Assembly: GCF_001411555.2 (NCBI RefSeq)
Contig: NC_049904.1
Span: forward strand, 31,509,370-31,573,369
DNA: 64,000 nucleotides
Source: Juglans regia
Taxonomy: Eukaryota; Streptophyta; Magnoliopsida; Fagales; Juglandaceae
Direction: 5' to 3'
Numbering within the stretch: position 1 is the stretch's first letter; each line of letters opens with the position of its first letter. The translations under genes and the position numbers were made by a program. Under the pieces are notes generated by a model that saw nothing but the letters and a program-made list of their open reading frames with translations, searched no databases and was not told the origin of the DNA. This document shows, in pieces, positions 1 through 12,100 of this stretch.

Positions 1-494
1 TAGATTTTTTTTCTCAATTTAAAAGTGACACATGAAATAAATTATATACTATTTATTAATATTTTGAAGTGTTCATTAATCTTCTTTGCTTTGACATGCC
101 AATATATATTTAATTCAGTGCATGTCTCAAAGAGTAATTCTACGTACAATCATAAAGTGTATAAACGTCGCATAATCGTTTTGAAAAAAGTATGATCTAT
201 TATTAAAAAATTAATTTTTTTCATGTAGGTCTTATATTTTATTCACTTTTTTCAAAACGATTACACGGCAGTTACACAATTACGGTTGTAAATATTTTTT
301 CTCTTTAAAAAACTTCATTATCCAATCATTTATTAATTATATTTAGCTATTTACGTACAAAAAAAAACTAAAACTAAAACATGGCAAGTATTGAAGAACT
401 CTAATTTATTATGATATATATATATATAACACCCAATATTTAGGTGCATTAATGTTAAATTTATTACAAGATGCACCAAAATAAACTGCTAATT
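1..494. other. AT-rich intergenic DNA downstream of the glucanase gene
   Basis: No gene is visible here. The stretch is AT-rich with a short (TA) run near 413-428. It lies 3' of the minus-strand beta-1,3-glucanase and probably holds its 3' UTR and polyadenylation region, since AATAAA-like sequence is plentiful in both strands. Nothing more specific can be supported. Confidence 0.6.
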
Positions 495-1478
495 TTAATT
501 GAAATTAACTGGGAACTTGGGCTGTCCATTTGGGAGAAAGAGGCCCCAAAATTTCTCATACTCGGGATATTTCTGGTTCTCGTCAAACATGCCAAACACG
601 TAAGTTTCTATAGGCTTTCCAGGCCTCTTCGGAGTCCCTCCCTGCACATGCTGAACCAAATTCGTGACATAAGTTCTTTCGTTTTCAAGTGTTGTAGCTG
701 TCCCTCCAGCTGAAGGCCAACCAGTCTCCGATACAACGATGTCCAAAGACCCCCCGCCGGCCCTCTCCAATGCCCAGTAAACTGCATCTAAACTGGCATC
801 AAAAAGATTCTGGTAACTGAGCGGAGGATCGCTCACTACAGATGAAGGAGACGTGAAAAGAGCATAGTCAAGAGTAATATCTTTCGCGTCTCCAATGTAA
901 CTGAAATACGTGTACAAGTTAACGAGTAATGGAGACCGGTTGTTGACCAAGAAGCTAATGACGGGATCGAGAAGTGGCCGGTAATCGGCCCTGAAGGAGC
1001 CCACTGACGGAGGGTAGGACTCTCCAAGGACTCCAGTCATAATGGCAGTGGAAACTTTGATCTGGTTCCCGAGGCCAGCCGCAGATATTGCGTTCTGAAT
1101 GTTTTGCATGGCGGGGACAAGGATTTGTGCAGATGTATCTGTTGTCTTTATTTCGTTTCCAACTGCAATGTACTTGAATCTGACATTACCGAAGTTTAGC
1201 ACGTTGTTTTGGACCCAAGTGTTTGCATTGGCTTGGCTTGAAGCAATGCTTTCGAGATCCCCATTTGGAACACCTAGAATGAGTTCAATATTGGAGCCTC
1301 CAAGTGCTGCGAGAAAAGAGTGGTCTGGATCATAGATTCTCATTCTTCGGATGTTGTTTCGGTTTAAGATAGCTACAACTTCTGTTGGCTGCGGTAGGTT
1401 ATCTCCAAGCCTTCCATAACAAACACCACTTTGGGCACCTGCATCAGAATAAACAAGAAAGAAGTCAATGGCTTTATA

Positions 1479-1525
<47 letters not shown>

Positions 1526-1595
1526 CAGTCCGGCCCATGCATTAATCCAGCTTTTTAGATCAAATTAACTTTGTGGTTTGTGCGTGCTAGCTAGC

Positions 1596-1634
<39 letters not shown>

Positions 1635-1725
1635 TGCCTAGGGAAGCCATTAGCAGCCCAAGCACCAGCATTGTGGAAATCAGGGAATTAGGGCTTGTGA
1701 CAGCAGAATCAAACTTGGATGCCAT
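495..1725 (-). CDS. Glucan endo-1,3-beta-glucosidase (GH17, PR-2 type)
   Basis: This enzyme hydrolyses internal beta-1,3 linkages in callose and fungal glucans and is probably secreted. Two exons are seen: 1725-1629 and 1438-495, joined in phase 1 across a GT-AG intron, giving 346 residues, the usual size for short PR-2 glucanases. A hydrophobic signal peptide covers roughly residues 12-32, and the mature protein starts near the [15 protein letters not shown] stretch. The proton donor is Glu128 in AVGNEI and the nucleophile is Glu270 in [10 protein letters not shown], both in the expected GH17 context. The protein ends at PVNFN with no X8/CBM43 domain and no GPI-type tail, so an extracellular or vacuolar form is likely. 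The start was chosen because it opens the signal peptide and has a TATA box about 75 bp upstream. The exact paralogue cannot be named from sequence alone. Confidence 0.95.
1597..1627 (+). repeat. (AG)n microsatellite adjoining the splice donor
   Basis: A perfect AG/CT dinucleotide run. On the gene strand it forms the first bases of the glucanase intron, so the donor itself reads GTCTCTCT. A second run, (TA)n at about 1476-1525, lies near the acceptor end of the same intron. Confidence 0.9.
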
Positions 1726-1800
1726 TAGGGAGAAAAAATAAAGAAGAAAAGGGAGAATTATAGCAAAGATGGGTAAGTAAAATCTATGGATACTTGGGTG

Positions 1801-1812
1801 CCCTTTTATAGA
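1801..1812 (-). promoter_or_regulatory. TATA box of the GH17 glucanase gene
   Basis: On the minus strand the sequence reads TCTATAAAAGGG. It lies about 76-87 bp upstream of the start codon at 1725, which would place transcription start near 1770-1780 and leave a 5' UTR of about 50 nt. This is a close match to the plant TATA consensus in the right place. No transcript data support it. Confidence 0.6.
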
Positions 1813-3107
1813 GAAGGATAGATATATAGATCGATGCTTGAATTTTAGACATTTCGTGCGACGTGAGTGACCGTACTCCACACTCCTCACAATTAAGTTC
1901 TCCGTTCAATTCCTGCGATCTGCGTGCGCCATGCTAGTGGCTCCCATAGAAAATTATTAGTTATTTCTTATAAAAATAATTTTTTTTATTAAAATAAATT
2001 TATTTTTATCATAAATAATCATTATCATCACAAATAATTTATTTTTTTATCTAATTAACTGCTGGACATCTTGTGCATGGAAACTTTATGATCCCTTACT
2101 AATTTTAATATTCTTCATTTTTTTCCTATATGTCCAGTTGCGAGAAAATTAGTAGTTCTTTTATTCAAATATAATCAATTTTATAATTTATTGCTTTTAT
2201 TTTTTTAATCAATTTCTTATTGCGTGCTTCTATATAACATCGTACTTTCATGTGAAGGTGCACAGCAAACTCGTGCTTAATTCAGATCCTAATTACAACT
2301 TGTGGACAACGCATTTTGTGGTGGATTATTTGCTACTAAAATGACAACTTGTTATAAAAATAAACTCATTTTAGTAAAAAAGTCATTTTCATATAAAATA
2401 ACTGGTCACAAATAATTAATAATTTTCTTGTAGTTGTCACAACAAGCTGCCGGGTTCCAATTAAATTAATTCGTATATATTCTTTATGATTTTTTACCAT
2501 TATGAACATAAAAATTCATATTGAATTTAATCATATATTTATTATTTTCACGTAGGTAATTAAATAATAAGATTCATGTATGCATTTTAGGTGGATATTT
2601 GTATGCATGAATTAATAGTGGAAAATCTAAAAGGATCCTTTAATTTGTTGCCTATTTTATGTATTAAATATATGCATTCTCTACAATGTGTTGTGGTTAT
2701 CCCTCTTAAATATTCCTCTCTTGTTCTCCCCTCTAAGTGAAGCAAATCTCCAATTTTTCAACAGCTAGATAGCTAGCTATATATAGTAACACGACCACTC
2801 AGTTAATATGACATCGTTAGATTTGGAAGATAAATTATTAGAGAATCGGAAACAGCATTATTCCATATCCTAGAATAATTTTTTCCCCAACAAAGACATG
2901 GCCTTGACAAGTCCATTAATTTTTTATCCTCAAAAGCACGAATAACGAAGGCGCGCGCCCCCTTCAATAACAAAAGATCATAGCTGAACTTATATATAAA
3001 TGTATATATATATATATAGATTATAATGAATAATTTTACATACAATCCCGTATTTATTCTATTTGTTTAAAGAATTACACAATATTTATACACTCTATGA
3101 TTACAAA
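1813..3107. other. Intergenic DNA, possible CACTA-type non-autonomous remnant
   Basis: No gene is visible. The ends of about 1945-2440 resemble each other in inverted orientation: ATAGAAAATTATTAGTTATT at the left, and on the other strand CAAGAAAATTATTAATTATT at the right. The right end reads CTACAAGAAAAT on the minus strand, like the common plant CACTA terminus. The interior is AT-rich and has no ORF. The assignment is weak because the left terminus is degenerate and I found no clear target-site duplication. The rest (2440-3107) is plain AT-rich DNA. Confidence 0.3.
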
Positions 3108-3335
3108 TGTTAAAATTACAAAGAGGAAAAACTTTGTTTATTCCAATATGCCAATATTGATGTACATTTTTACAAATAAATAGATTTATAATGTGCTAAG
3201 TATGAAACAAGTATATATACTAAGTAGACTAATCAGACTAGTTCCTAGAATCATGTTGATTGCTGATTTTGTTCCTAGGATCATGTTGATTATTGATTTT
3301 GTGTTGTGGCGAATATGACAATATATCTGTCAATA
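3108..3335 (-). repeat. Copia 3' LTR
   Basis: This 228-bp copy matches 6560-6784 along its whole length with scattered substitutions and a small duplication of the segment containing TTCCTAGAATCATGTTGATT. On the plus strand it begins TGTTAAAATT and ends TGTCAATA, so the canonical TG...CA ends are partly eroded. Confidence 0.88.
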
Positions 3336-6300
3336 CTCCCTTTCAAGTTGGTGCATGAAGATCTGTAATGTCTAACTTGTGTGAAAAATGGTGAAAAAGT
3401 TTTCAACCTAAAGCTTTCGTGAAGATGTTGGCAACTTGCTCATTTGAAGAGATATGAACGGCTGGAGAAGGCTTGAGTGAAGCTTATCATCGATGATGTG
3501 GCAATTAATCTCAAAATGTTTAGTGCGCTAATGAAACACATGATTGTGAGCGATATAGAGAGCAGATTAATTGTCACAATGTAAGGTGAAAGGCTCGGAA
3601 TGAGGAATGCCAAGATCAATGAGGAGCTGCTTCAACCAGGTGAGTTCACAGATGGTGATGACCATAGCTTATATCGACTCTGGCGGAAGAGCGAGCCACG
3701 ATAGTCTGTTTTCTTGTATGCCAGGAGATCAGACTTGTGCCTAACTGGATGAAGTACCCCATGGTGGAGCAACGAGTGGTGGGGCAACTAGCTCAATCAA
3801 AATCAGTATAGACTGTAACATGTAGACTATTAGAGGAGGAGAAGAAAATGCCTTGTCCTAGGATGCCTTTGATGTAACGAAGAACTCGAGTAGCTGCAGT
3901 CATGTGAGAAACCTGAGGAGCATGCATGAACTGATTGAGGATATTTACTGCATAAACAAAGTTAGGTTGTGTGATGGTCAGATAGATGAGTCGGCCAACT
4001 AGATGACAATAAACACAAGGATCAGGGAGAAGGTCATCTTCTTGATTGCTGAGTTTCAAGTGTCATTCCATAGGAAAAGGGGCAGTCCGAGCACCAAGTT
4101 GGCCACTATCGAAAAGAATGTCGAGAGCATATTTTCGCTAATTGAGGGAGATACTTGTGTGAGAGCGAGCAACTTCAAGTCCAAGAAAGTATTTCAGAGA
4201 ACCAAGATATTTTGTTTTGAAATGAGTAGATAGAACACGTTTGAAAACCTCGATCTAAGAAATATCGTTACTATCAACCAAGATATCGTCAACATAAACA
4301 AGAACAAGAGTGATGCCGGTGTGAGTGACAAGAGTGAATAAAGAATAATCTGCTTGAGACTGGTGAAATCCTGCATCAAGAAGCACATGGGTTAGTTTAA
4401 AAAATCAGAGTGGACAGACACTGGTCTCCCTCTTGATGCAATATCCGGGTGGTGGTATCATGTAAACTTCTTCATCAAAATCGTCGTGCAAAAAGGCATT
4501 GTCGATATCAAGTTGATGGTTGATCTAGTGTTTTGTGGCAGCAACTGCCAACAAGAAGCGGACAGTGATCATTTTGACAACTGGAGCAAATGTCTCATGA
4601 TAGTCAAGGCCAGGCCTTCAACCTGAGTGTAGCCCTTGGCAACTAGCCGAATTTTGTACCACTCCATGGAATCGTCGGCTTTGAACTTAGTTTTGAAAAT
4701 CCATTTACAACCAATGAGTTTCTTACTAGGAGGGAGTGTCTCAAGTGTCTAAATGGAATTGTCCTCTAAGGCACGAATTTTAGCATACATGGTCTCACGC
4801 CAATGAGAGTGGCGAACAGCTTCAAAATAACATGATAGATCAACATAAGTGGTGAGAGCAGTTAAAGAGGTAAGATGAGAGGGAGAAAAATGAGAGTGTC
4901 GTGGGCTCTGTGTGTACGGTGGGACAGACGTAGTCTTGGAGGTAAGCAGGTTGAGTAATGGTGCGTCGAGGACGAGGGATGGATGAAGATGAGGGTGTTG
5001 AGGGTAAGATGTCGGGAGAGTTATTGGAAGTAGGGAGTGGCGAAGATGGCAATATAGGTTCAGAAACAAGAAGAGGAAGAATGGGGTGTGAAAAAGATGA
5101 AGTATCAAGAATTTGTTGAAAATGAAATTGTTGTTCATGACATGTGACATCACGAAAATAAAAAATGGACTGAGTGTCAAGATTGTAGAGTTTGTATGCT
5201 TTATGAGTGCTAGGATAGTCAAGGAAAATACATTTGGTGACACGATGGGAAAATTTGTTCTGATGAGCACGGAGCGTTTGAGCATAACAAAGATACTAGA
5301 ACACTAGAAGATGATCATAGTTGGGTGTTTTACTGAAGAGAGTTTCAAAAGAGGATTTATTTTGAAAATTGCGATTGGGGGTACAGTTGATGATATATGC
5401 AGCGGTAAGAACACAATCACTCCAAAATTTTAAAGGTAAGTGAGCCTGGAAGCAAAGACTACGGGCATTAAATGAGTATAAAGATTTAACTGTAGTCTTA
5501 AATTTGAAGCGAAGACCCTTTAAATTTTTTAGGAGGTGCAGATGTTTACGCTCTACAACACTATTTTGTTGTGGAGTTTCAACATATGTACGTTTATAAA
5601 TGATGTCGCGGGTATGAATATATGTTTGAAATTGATGAGAAAGAAATTCTTGTCCATTATCAGTTCTAATGATTTTAACAGAAATATTGAATTGATTTTG
5701 GACAAGAGAAAAAAAATGCATTAAATGAGTATAAGCTTTAGATTTAAAACATATAAGATATATCCAAATAGTGCACGAAAAATCATCAACGATTGTGAGA
5801 AAATAATGAGCTCCACATAGATAAGATGTATGATAGCCACCCCAAATATCATAAAAAATACGATTAAAAGGAGAAACATTTTTATTAGCATGAGTAGAAA
5901 AATATAATCTTGTGTGCTTAGAACAAGCACAAATGTCACAATCAAAGACAATACAAGGAGAATTAAAAAGACTAGGAATTGTGAAACTAGAATGATGACC
6001 TAGACGTTGATGCCATAAGATCTTATTAGCAGTGGGTTGTGCAGATAATGCTAGAGGAGAGTCAGGCCGGTACACATAGAGTCCATTGCGAAGATCACCC
6101 GCTCCAATCAACTTCGTCGATTGTGGATCCTGAAACAAACAAGTAGTAGAAGATAATAAAATAACACAAGAGATCTGAATGGTAAGTTGGGGAACAGATA
6201 AAAGATTGAAGGAGAATTTGGAAACAAAATAAACTTGAGATAAAATGAGGAAAGGGGAGAGGACACAAGTCCCTATCCCTTTGACGGGAACTTGTTGTCC

Positions 6301-6513
6301 AGTGGGGAGCCGCACGAGTTGCTCGGAGTCAAGGCTCCTCATATCGGCAAAGGACTCTTGTCAGTGGCACATATGGTGGCTGGCGCCGCTATCCACAACC
6401 CAATAATGGTGCCGATCAAAAGAAAAAATAAAAGAGAGGACAGAGGGGGTGATATCGACAAAATGTGCTGAAAGAGATGATGAAGTGGAGGAGGAATAAG
6501 AGATGTTAGCCAT
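3336..6513 (-). pseudogene. Copia gag-pol remnant, gag internally deleted
   Basis: Reading from 6513 on the minus strand, a gag-like start (MANISYSSS...) runs for about 30 codons and then passes directly into the protease active-site region YWVVDSGASHHMC, so nearly all of gag has been deleted in frame. A TGA at 6363-6361 interrupts the frame. Downstream come the GAG-pre-integrase segment (WHQRLGHHS), an integrase core with DDFS and RTDNGQEF, then reverse transcriptase pieces (5285-4749 and the LDIDNAFLHDDF region near 4500) and an RNase H/C-terminal piece (4059-3793, LVGRLIYLT). Several stops and frameshifts separate these, so no functional polyprotein can be made. Confidence 0.9.
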
Positions 6514-6559
6514 TTGGACAGAGTGGAGTGTGAGGGGATCGGATGTTAGGCTGATACCA

Positions 6560-6663
6560 TATTAAAATTGCAAAGAGGGAAAACTTTGTTTATTCCAATC
6601 TGTCAATATTGATGTACATCTTTACAAATAAATAGATTTACAGTGTGCTAAGTATAGAAACAA

Positions 6664-6701
<38 letters not shown>

Positions 6702-6784
6702 AGTAGACTCATCAGACTAATTCCTAGAATTATGTTGATTGATGATTTTGTGTAGTGGCGAATATGGCAAGATATCTGTCAATA
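6560..6784 (-). repeat. Copia 5' LTR with (TA)n expansion
   Basis: This is the partner of the LTR at 3108-3335. A pure (TA) run at about 6665-6698 has expanded inside it relative to its partner. The tRNA-Met primer-binding site adjoins it at 6551-6559. The two LTRs differ at many positions, so the insertion is not recent. Confidence 0.88.
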
Positions 6785-7639
6785 ACAAATATAATTTCTC
6801 ATATATAATTAATAAATAATATTTACAGTCTTATAAAGATGTACAAGTTCCTCATACTTTTTTTAAAAAAAATTGATAAATCTAAGACCTACATAAAAAA
6901 TTATTTTTTTAATAATAGATCTTATATTTTTTTAAAGAGATATATTAATACATAAAGTTTGTACACTTTAAAACTTTATCTAACATTAATCTTAATTAAT
7001 GGTTGCGAAGAAATGGACCAAAGAGCTGATTGTATAGAATGAATGCATCAAGCATGATATTTCCTAACAAGAAGTACTTAATTTGGAAAGCATGCATATG
7101 CAACATTAGTATACTGGATTTCATGATTCCCACTCGTACGTACGTGATCAGACATTAATATTTCAACGTGCACGCACAGAAGAATATCATACAAATAAAG
7201 ACATGATGAGTGGATTAACCTTGGTTGAGAATTGACAGAGGCAGGCATAATTACTAAGATTGGAGACAAATATAATCCACGTGCATGCATGCATTTACGT
7301 TCAAAATAAATGATGTTATTTGATAAGATCGAGAGTGAAATGATAGTATAGTATGTATGTATATATATATATTTTTAATTTATAAAAATTGTTTTAAGTA
7401 GTTCGAAAACTAGTAGTACTAACTTGTGGGCCGGCGGCTCAAATATGGCATGGAATAAAAAATAAGGGAAATTTTATTTACAGTTTTGAGCGAGGGATTA
7501 CATGTGCAGTACTATTGATAAATGAAAGTAAAAGAAAAAAAAATTATTTTAAAAAAAATATTGTTGTAATTTTTTTTTAATTGTATGTAGACTAAAAATA
7601 ATGTTTGTTTTGAATCTTCAAATAAATATATATATATAT

Positions 7640-7806
7640 ATACACTTGCGATAAAAATAATTCGTTTGTATTCAAAACTCATCTTAACTGATTTCATCTC
7701 ATCATTATAACTTTTTTAAATTTTCATACAAAATATAATAAATAATTTAACTTTTATTTTACTATTTACAAATTATCTCAACTCATCTCTGAATCCAAAC
7801 TACTCC
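7640..7806. repeat. MITE-like element, GAGATGAG family (copy 1)
   Basis: An AT-rich short element with inverted ends: TTTGTATTCAAAACTCATC at the left and CATCTCTGAATCCAAAC at the right, the latter being GTTTGGATTCAGAGATG on the other strand. It shares the internal motif TACAAAATATAATAAATAAT with copies at 8626, 13915, 55155, 55880 and 63560. Confidence 0.65.
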
Positions 7807-8625
7807 TTAATTTGCGATAATTAAACACGTATACATGATCAATCGTTTTGACTAAAAACAATAAAATCCAGGCCGGTGAAAAATACACTTTGGTTTTCTC
7901 ATACTTACGTATAACTTATGATGTTTTGCAAACAAAAAAATGTTTATTAGGAGATGAGAAATGCTTAGATCGATATTAGAAAAATTAAATTACCACTTAT
8001 CTAAAAACTTGGAGTAAATAAAAAATAAATTTAATTGTTTAAATTATATTTCTACAATGAAGAAAATAACTCTTCCTGCAGGAAAATTGTTCGGATAAAG
8101 ATGTATTTATTTGGAAAAAGAAAAATAATAACTAAACGGGCCGGAAAGGGGAAGAAAAAGGACCCCTGTGCACTATTTCATTTGGGAAAATGGTCTGATA
8201 TGAATGTTAATGGACTCGACCGAGAGGCCCATATATGCTATTGCCAGCTCTTAAAAGTTTGGTATTAGAAATGATAGCAGTTGTGAGTTTATAAATATTA
8301 TGTAATTATTTTAAAAAAATAAATAAAAAAATATTTATATAAAAAAAATATTTTTAATAATAAACCTTACTTTTTTCTAAAATAATCACAAAATACTTAT
8401 GCATTCCATATTACTCGTTCTATAATTGCTGATTTTAATTTAGAAAGGGACGGAAATTCAGGGTTTTTTTTTTCCAGATTTTTCTGACATTAACTTGCCC
8501 CTCTTATATCAGAATCAGATCATCTCTGTTGCTGACGTGCCTTGTCATGTGAAGGCCACGTCAGGGGAGCAAACGGAGAGGCACCAAAAGGGGCTCCTGG
8601 ATTTGCCCTACCTAATTAGATTCGT

Positions 8626-8790
8626 TTGGATTGAAAAATATTTTTAATTTTTTAATTTTATTATTTTTTAAAATTTTATATAAAATATAATAAATAATTT
8701 AATTTTTTTAATTATAAAATAATAGTAATATTTTAATTTTTTTATTTTTTAAATGTTTACAGAAGTTATTTTTTTTTTTTTAAATGTTTA
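8626..8790. repeat. MITE-like element, GAGATGAG family (copy 2, degenerate)
   Basis: It begins TTCGTTTGGATTGAAAAATA and carries the family motif TATAAAATATAATAAATAAT. The right end is eroded into T-rich sequence, so its limit is approximate. Confidence 0.5.
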
Positions 8791-9167
8791 AAAAAATGTT
8801 AAAACAAAAGGTGCCGTTACTCTGCCGTCCCAATTTGAGGCATACCGCCCAGCGTAAAAGTTTTTTTTTTTTTTCTTCTCATAATATTTTAATATATTTA
8901 AATATATTTAAAAAATAAAAAAAATATATCAATACATTTAAAATTACTTATTTAATTATTAAGTTAAAAAAAAAAAAAAATTTGACTAACGATCAAATAG
9001 AGGTGTCAAAGGCATAATAGTGTTTTCCTAAAACAAAATAAAGAAAAGAAAAACAAGTAGCGGTCAGCCCAGCGGTAAGAGCCGAGTAGCATTCTCCTTT
9101 CCTTTATATTAGTCGGTAATATGCAAATCACATTCAGCGCTCTGTCTCTCTCCATTCCAGTTCAGAC

Positions 9168-12100
9168 ATGGCGGCGACGATCTCTCAGCTCTCCTGCTTC
9201 TCTGCAGTCAACCGCAGTCTGAAGTTGCAGAGGTTATCATATCTAAGCCCATCACCGCGCTCAAAGGTACTGCTCTAAGCCCCCATTCGAACACCTCGCC
9301 AAGAAATTTGATCCAAATAACAAACTATTCGAGATTTCCTTTTTTTTTTCTTAATTTTTTATGCCGCCGTGGTTTTTTTAAAGCCGTAGAATACAACCTT
9401 GATTCAGCCAAACACGGCGTCCTTTGCGTTATAACAGTATTTTTGCTCGTTTTCTGATGGTAAAAATGTCTCTTTTTCTTTTTTAATATATACATTCATA
9501 TATATGTTTCTGAAATTAAGTAATTACAGGCCATGTATATAGCTTCTAGATTAATCATAAAAGCGAGCAGAATGTTAGTCTTTCTATTCGTGTATAATCT
9601 TTGTGGACTTTTCTCCACCCAATGTAATTAAGATATTAATTGTAGTTGAATTCTTGGGTTGGCTATTACTAGAAGGCTAGTTTGTCTTATCGAGACTTTA
9701 TGTGTGATTTTGATCCAAGTCCAGCGTTCTGTCTTTGAGAAAGCTTGTAATATGGTTTATCAAGGTTTATCAAGCACATTTGGAATATGTTTTTTTAGCC
9801 GGTAGTGTTTGCTATGGTTCTTTTGCGTGTCATTTGTGCTTCTCTTTAATTAACTATTTGTATTGGAATTCCCTCGCAGTCATACAATATCAATATGCTG
9901 CTGATCTGATAACGCAATTGTGTGCGCCATGTATGGCGTAATTAAATAGTTATATGAAAACATCTCTTGGAAATTTTTTTTATAAGAGATTTTATTCATA
10001 ATGGCAAAAGTAGGCAAAATTTTCTTGTTATTATCACGAAACTGTGTCGGGGAAGATTACATGTGGTAATAAGATCTATAATTTTCCATCTAGTTTACAG
10101 TTTTGATGAGCCTTGAAGGGCGTCAGACAGATGCTTCCAGTTCTGAGATTAAGGCTAGTGTAAGCTATACAGCTGGTGCATCTAAATCACAAAGTGAAGG
10201 AATAGCAAATTCATATCCGGATTTTCAAGATGTTTCTGTAAAGTCAGGAACGGGTGAGCCAGCACCGGAAAATGGTGTCATTGAACAAAAAAGGGCTGCA
10301 AAAATCCATGATTTTTGTTTTGGCATTCCCTTCGGTGAGTTTGTATCAATTCTATAAACACTTCCATTGTCCCATTTACTGCATTAAAAAGACTTGGCAG
10401 ATAACTCTCACTTTTTACATCATACTATCTTTTTTTTTTATTTGATGTACACGAAACTTTTTTTTTTTTGAGTAATGTAGAATAACATATGCAAACGCTT
10501 ATTGGCAATGGTTTCTGTAGTCATATTAAATTCAATTACTTTTTAGGGAATGAAGTAGATAGATTGATCTGGCTATCCATACATATAGGTCGGATAAAAA
10601 TGTCATATGTATGGATCCATCTGTATTTATTTATTCCTCTATGTACAGGTTTATATTAATATTGAAGTTTTAGATATTGGCACTGAAGTCCCCTCCCCCC
10701 CGTGTGTCATTTGTGATTTTTTGACTTGATTTGTTAAGTCACTTCAAAACTCAAGTGTTTATTGCTGCACAACTCAAACCTTAAAACACAATTTGTGCAA
10801 GTAAATGTAAATAATTGTTAGATTTTTTTTTTTTTTGATAAGTAAGAAATAATATTATTGATATGAATGAAATAGGTATAGTCCATGTACACAGAAAGTA
10901 TACAGAAGAACACCTAAAAACATTCTAAGGACAAGAAATTAAAGACAAGAAATCATAGACATTGTCCCCATTTAGTACAATAGCGGAAAACCAAAGCATT
11001 ATGGTGTCGAGAAAGAAATTCTTCAGCTTAATTATTGTGCGTTCCTTATCTTCAAAGCAGCGTGCATTCCTTTCCGTCCAAATACACCACATGATGCACA
11101 GTGGGATCATCTTCCACACTGCTGCTACTTGCTGACAGCCTTGCAACTTCCTCCAACAACCCAACAAATCCACCAAAAAAAAAACCAACAAATCCACCAC
11201 CCTCGAAGGCATAACCCAAGCAACATCGACCCTTTGGAAGATCTCATCCCACGACACCCTTGTTACTTCACAGTATAGTAAGAGATGGTCCACAGATTCT
11301 CCATTCTTTTTACACATGCAGCACCAATTCATCACTACACATCCTCTCTTCCGCAGATTGTACGTGGTCAAGATCTTCCCAAGAGCGGCGTTCCATATAA
11401 AAAAGGCTACTTTAGAAGGCATACGAGACCTCCAAATATTCTTCTAGGGGAACGGATTATGGTCCTGTGTAACCAAAATGTTATAATACAAATAATTGTT
11501 AGCTATGACTAATAAAGCAAGTCATTGATCAGATAAAATGTTGGAGAGAAGTCCATGGAAGCTTGTTAGGGGAGAATTAGAGTCAAAGCAAATAAGGGTA
11601 TGCTTAACTATCTTTTAAGCAACCCTTGGTATTGTAGAGGGCTACTGGGATAGTGTCACCAATAAACTCAAAATTGACCAGAATAAGGAAATCTTAACCC
11701 ATCAACTTATTCTCAAAGAGGGTTTTCATTTTATTTGTTTTGCATGGTCAACTTTTGTGGGCTATGATCCATGTGGACATGGTGAATGGTTTGGTGGACA
11801 TGGTAGCTTGGCTATTCTCTTGAGAAGATTGAAATCATAAGGTACCTGGGTTGGTTATTATTGACCAAATAAGTTTTGAGAAGTTGTTTCGTGATATATT
11901 TTTTGTCTCAAATGTGACATTGGAATGTAATGACCGAAGATAGTTGTCCGGATACAATTCCCCATAAGGCAAACTCTCAAGTTACTCTTTTGGATCATGA
12001 CTTACAGGAGGCTGACCCACTAGGCATTTGCTACAAGATCGTTTAATTGTATAGTTTTTAGTCAAAAGCTGAATATATACTACCATTTTGTCTGTTTAAT

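Larger units (their letters stand above)
3108..6784 (-). mobile_element. Degenerate Ty1/Copia LTR retrotransposon
   Basis: A short Copia element lies in minus orientation, bounded by two similar LTRs (3108-3335 and 6560-6784) and flanked by the 5-bp duplication ACAAA at 3103-3107 and 6785-6789. Next to the 5' LTR, the minus strand of 6551-6559 reads TGGTATCAG, the primer-binding site for initiator tRNA-Met typical of plant Copia. A purine-rich tract (GAAAGGGAG on the minus strand) precedes the 3' LTR near 3336-3345. At about 3.7 kb it is well below a normal Copia length because most of gag is missing. The interior encodes protease, integrase, reverse transcriptase and RNase H remnants in that order. 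Confidence 0.93.
6790..9167. other. Intergenic DNA with MITE-like copies and the FAX1 promoter
   Basis: No host gene is seen. Two members of the window's GTTTGGAT-type short element family lie here (about 7640-7806 and 8626-8790). The rest is AT-rich with homopolymer runs. The last 150 bp (TTTATATTA at about 9102, followed by a CT-rich stretch) are the likely core promoter and 5' UTR of the downstream gene starting at 9168. Confidence 0.5.

Noticed and set aside
9057..9095. tRNA-like phrase GCCCAGCGGTAAGAGCCGAG
   Set aside because: It resembles a D-arm, but no acceptor stem, anticodon arm or T-arm (GTTCRANNC) fits around it.
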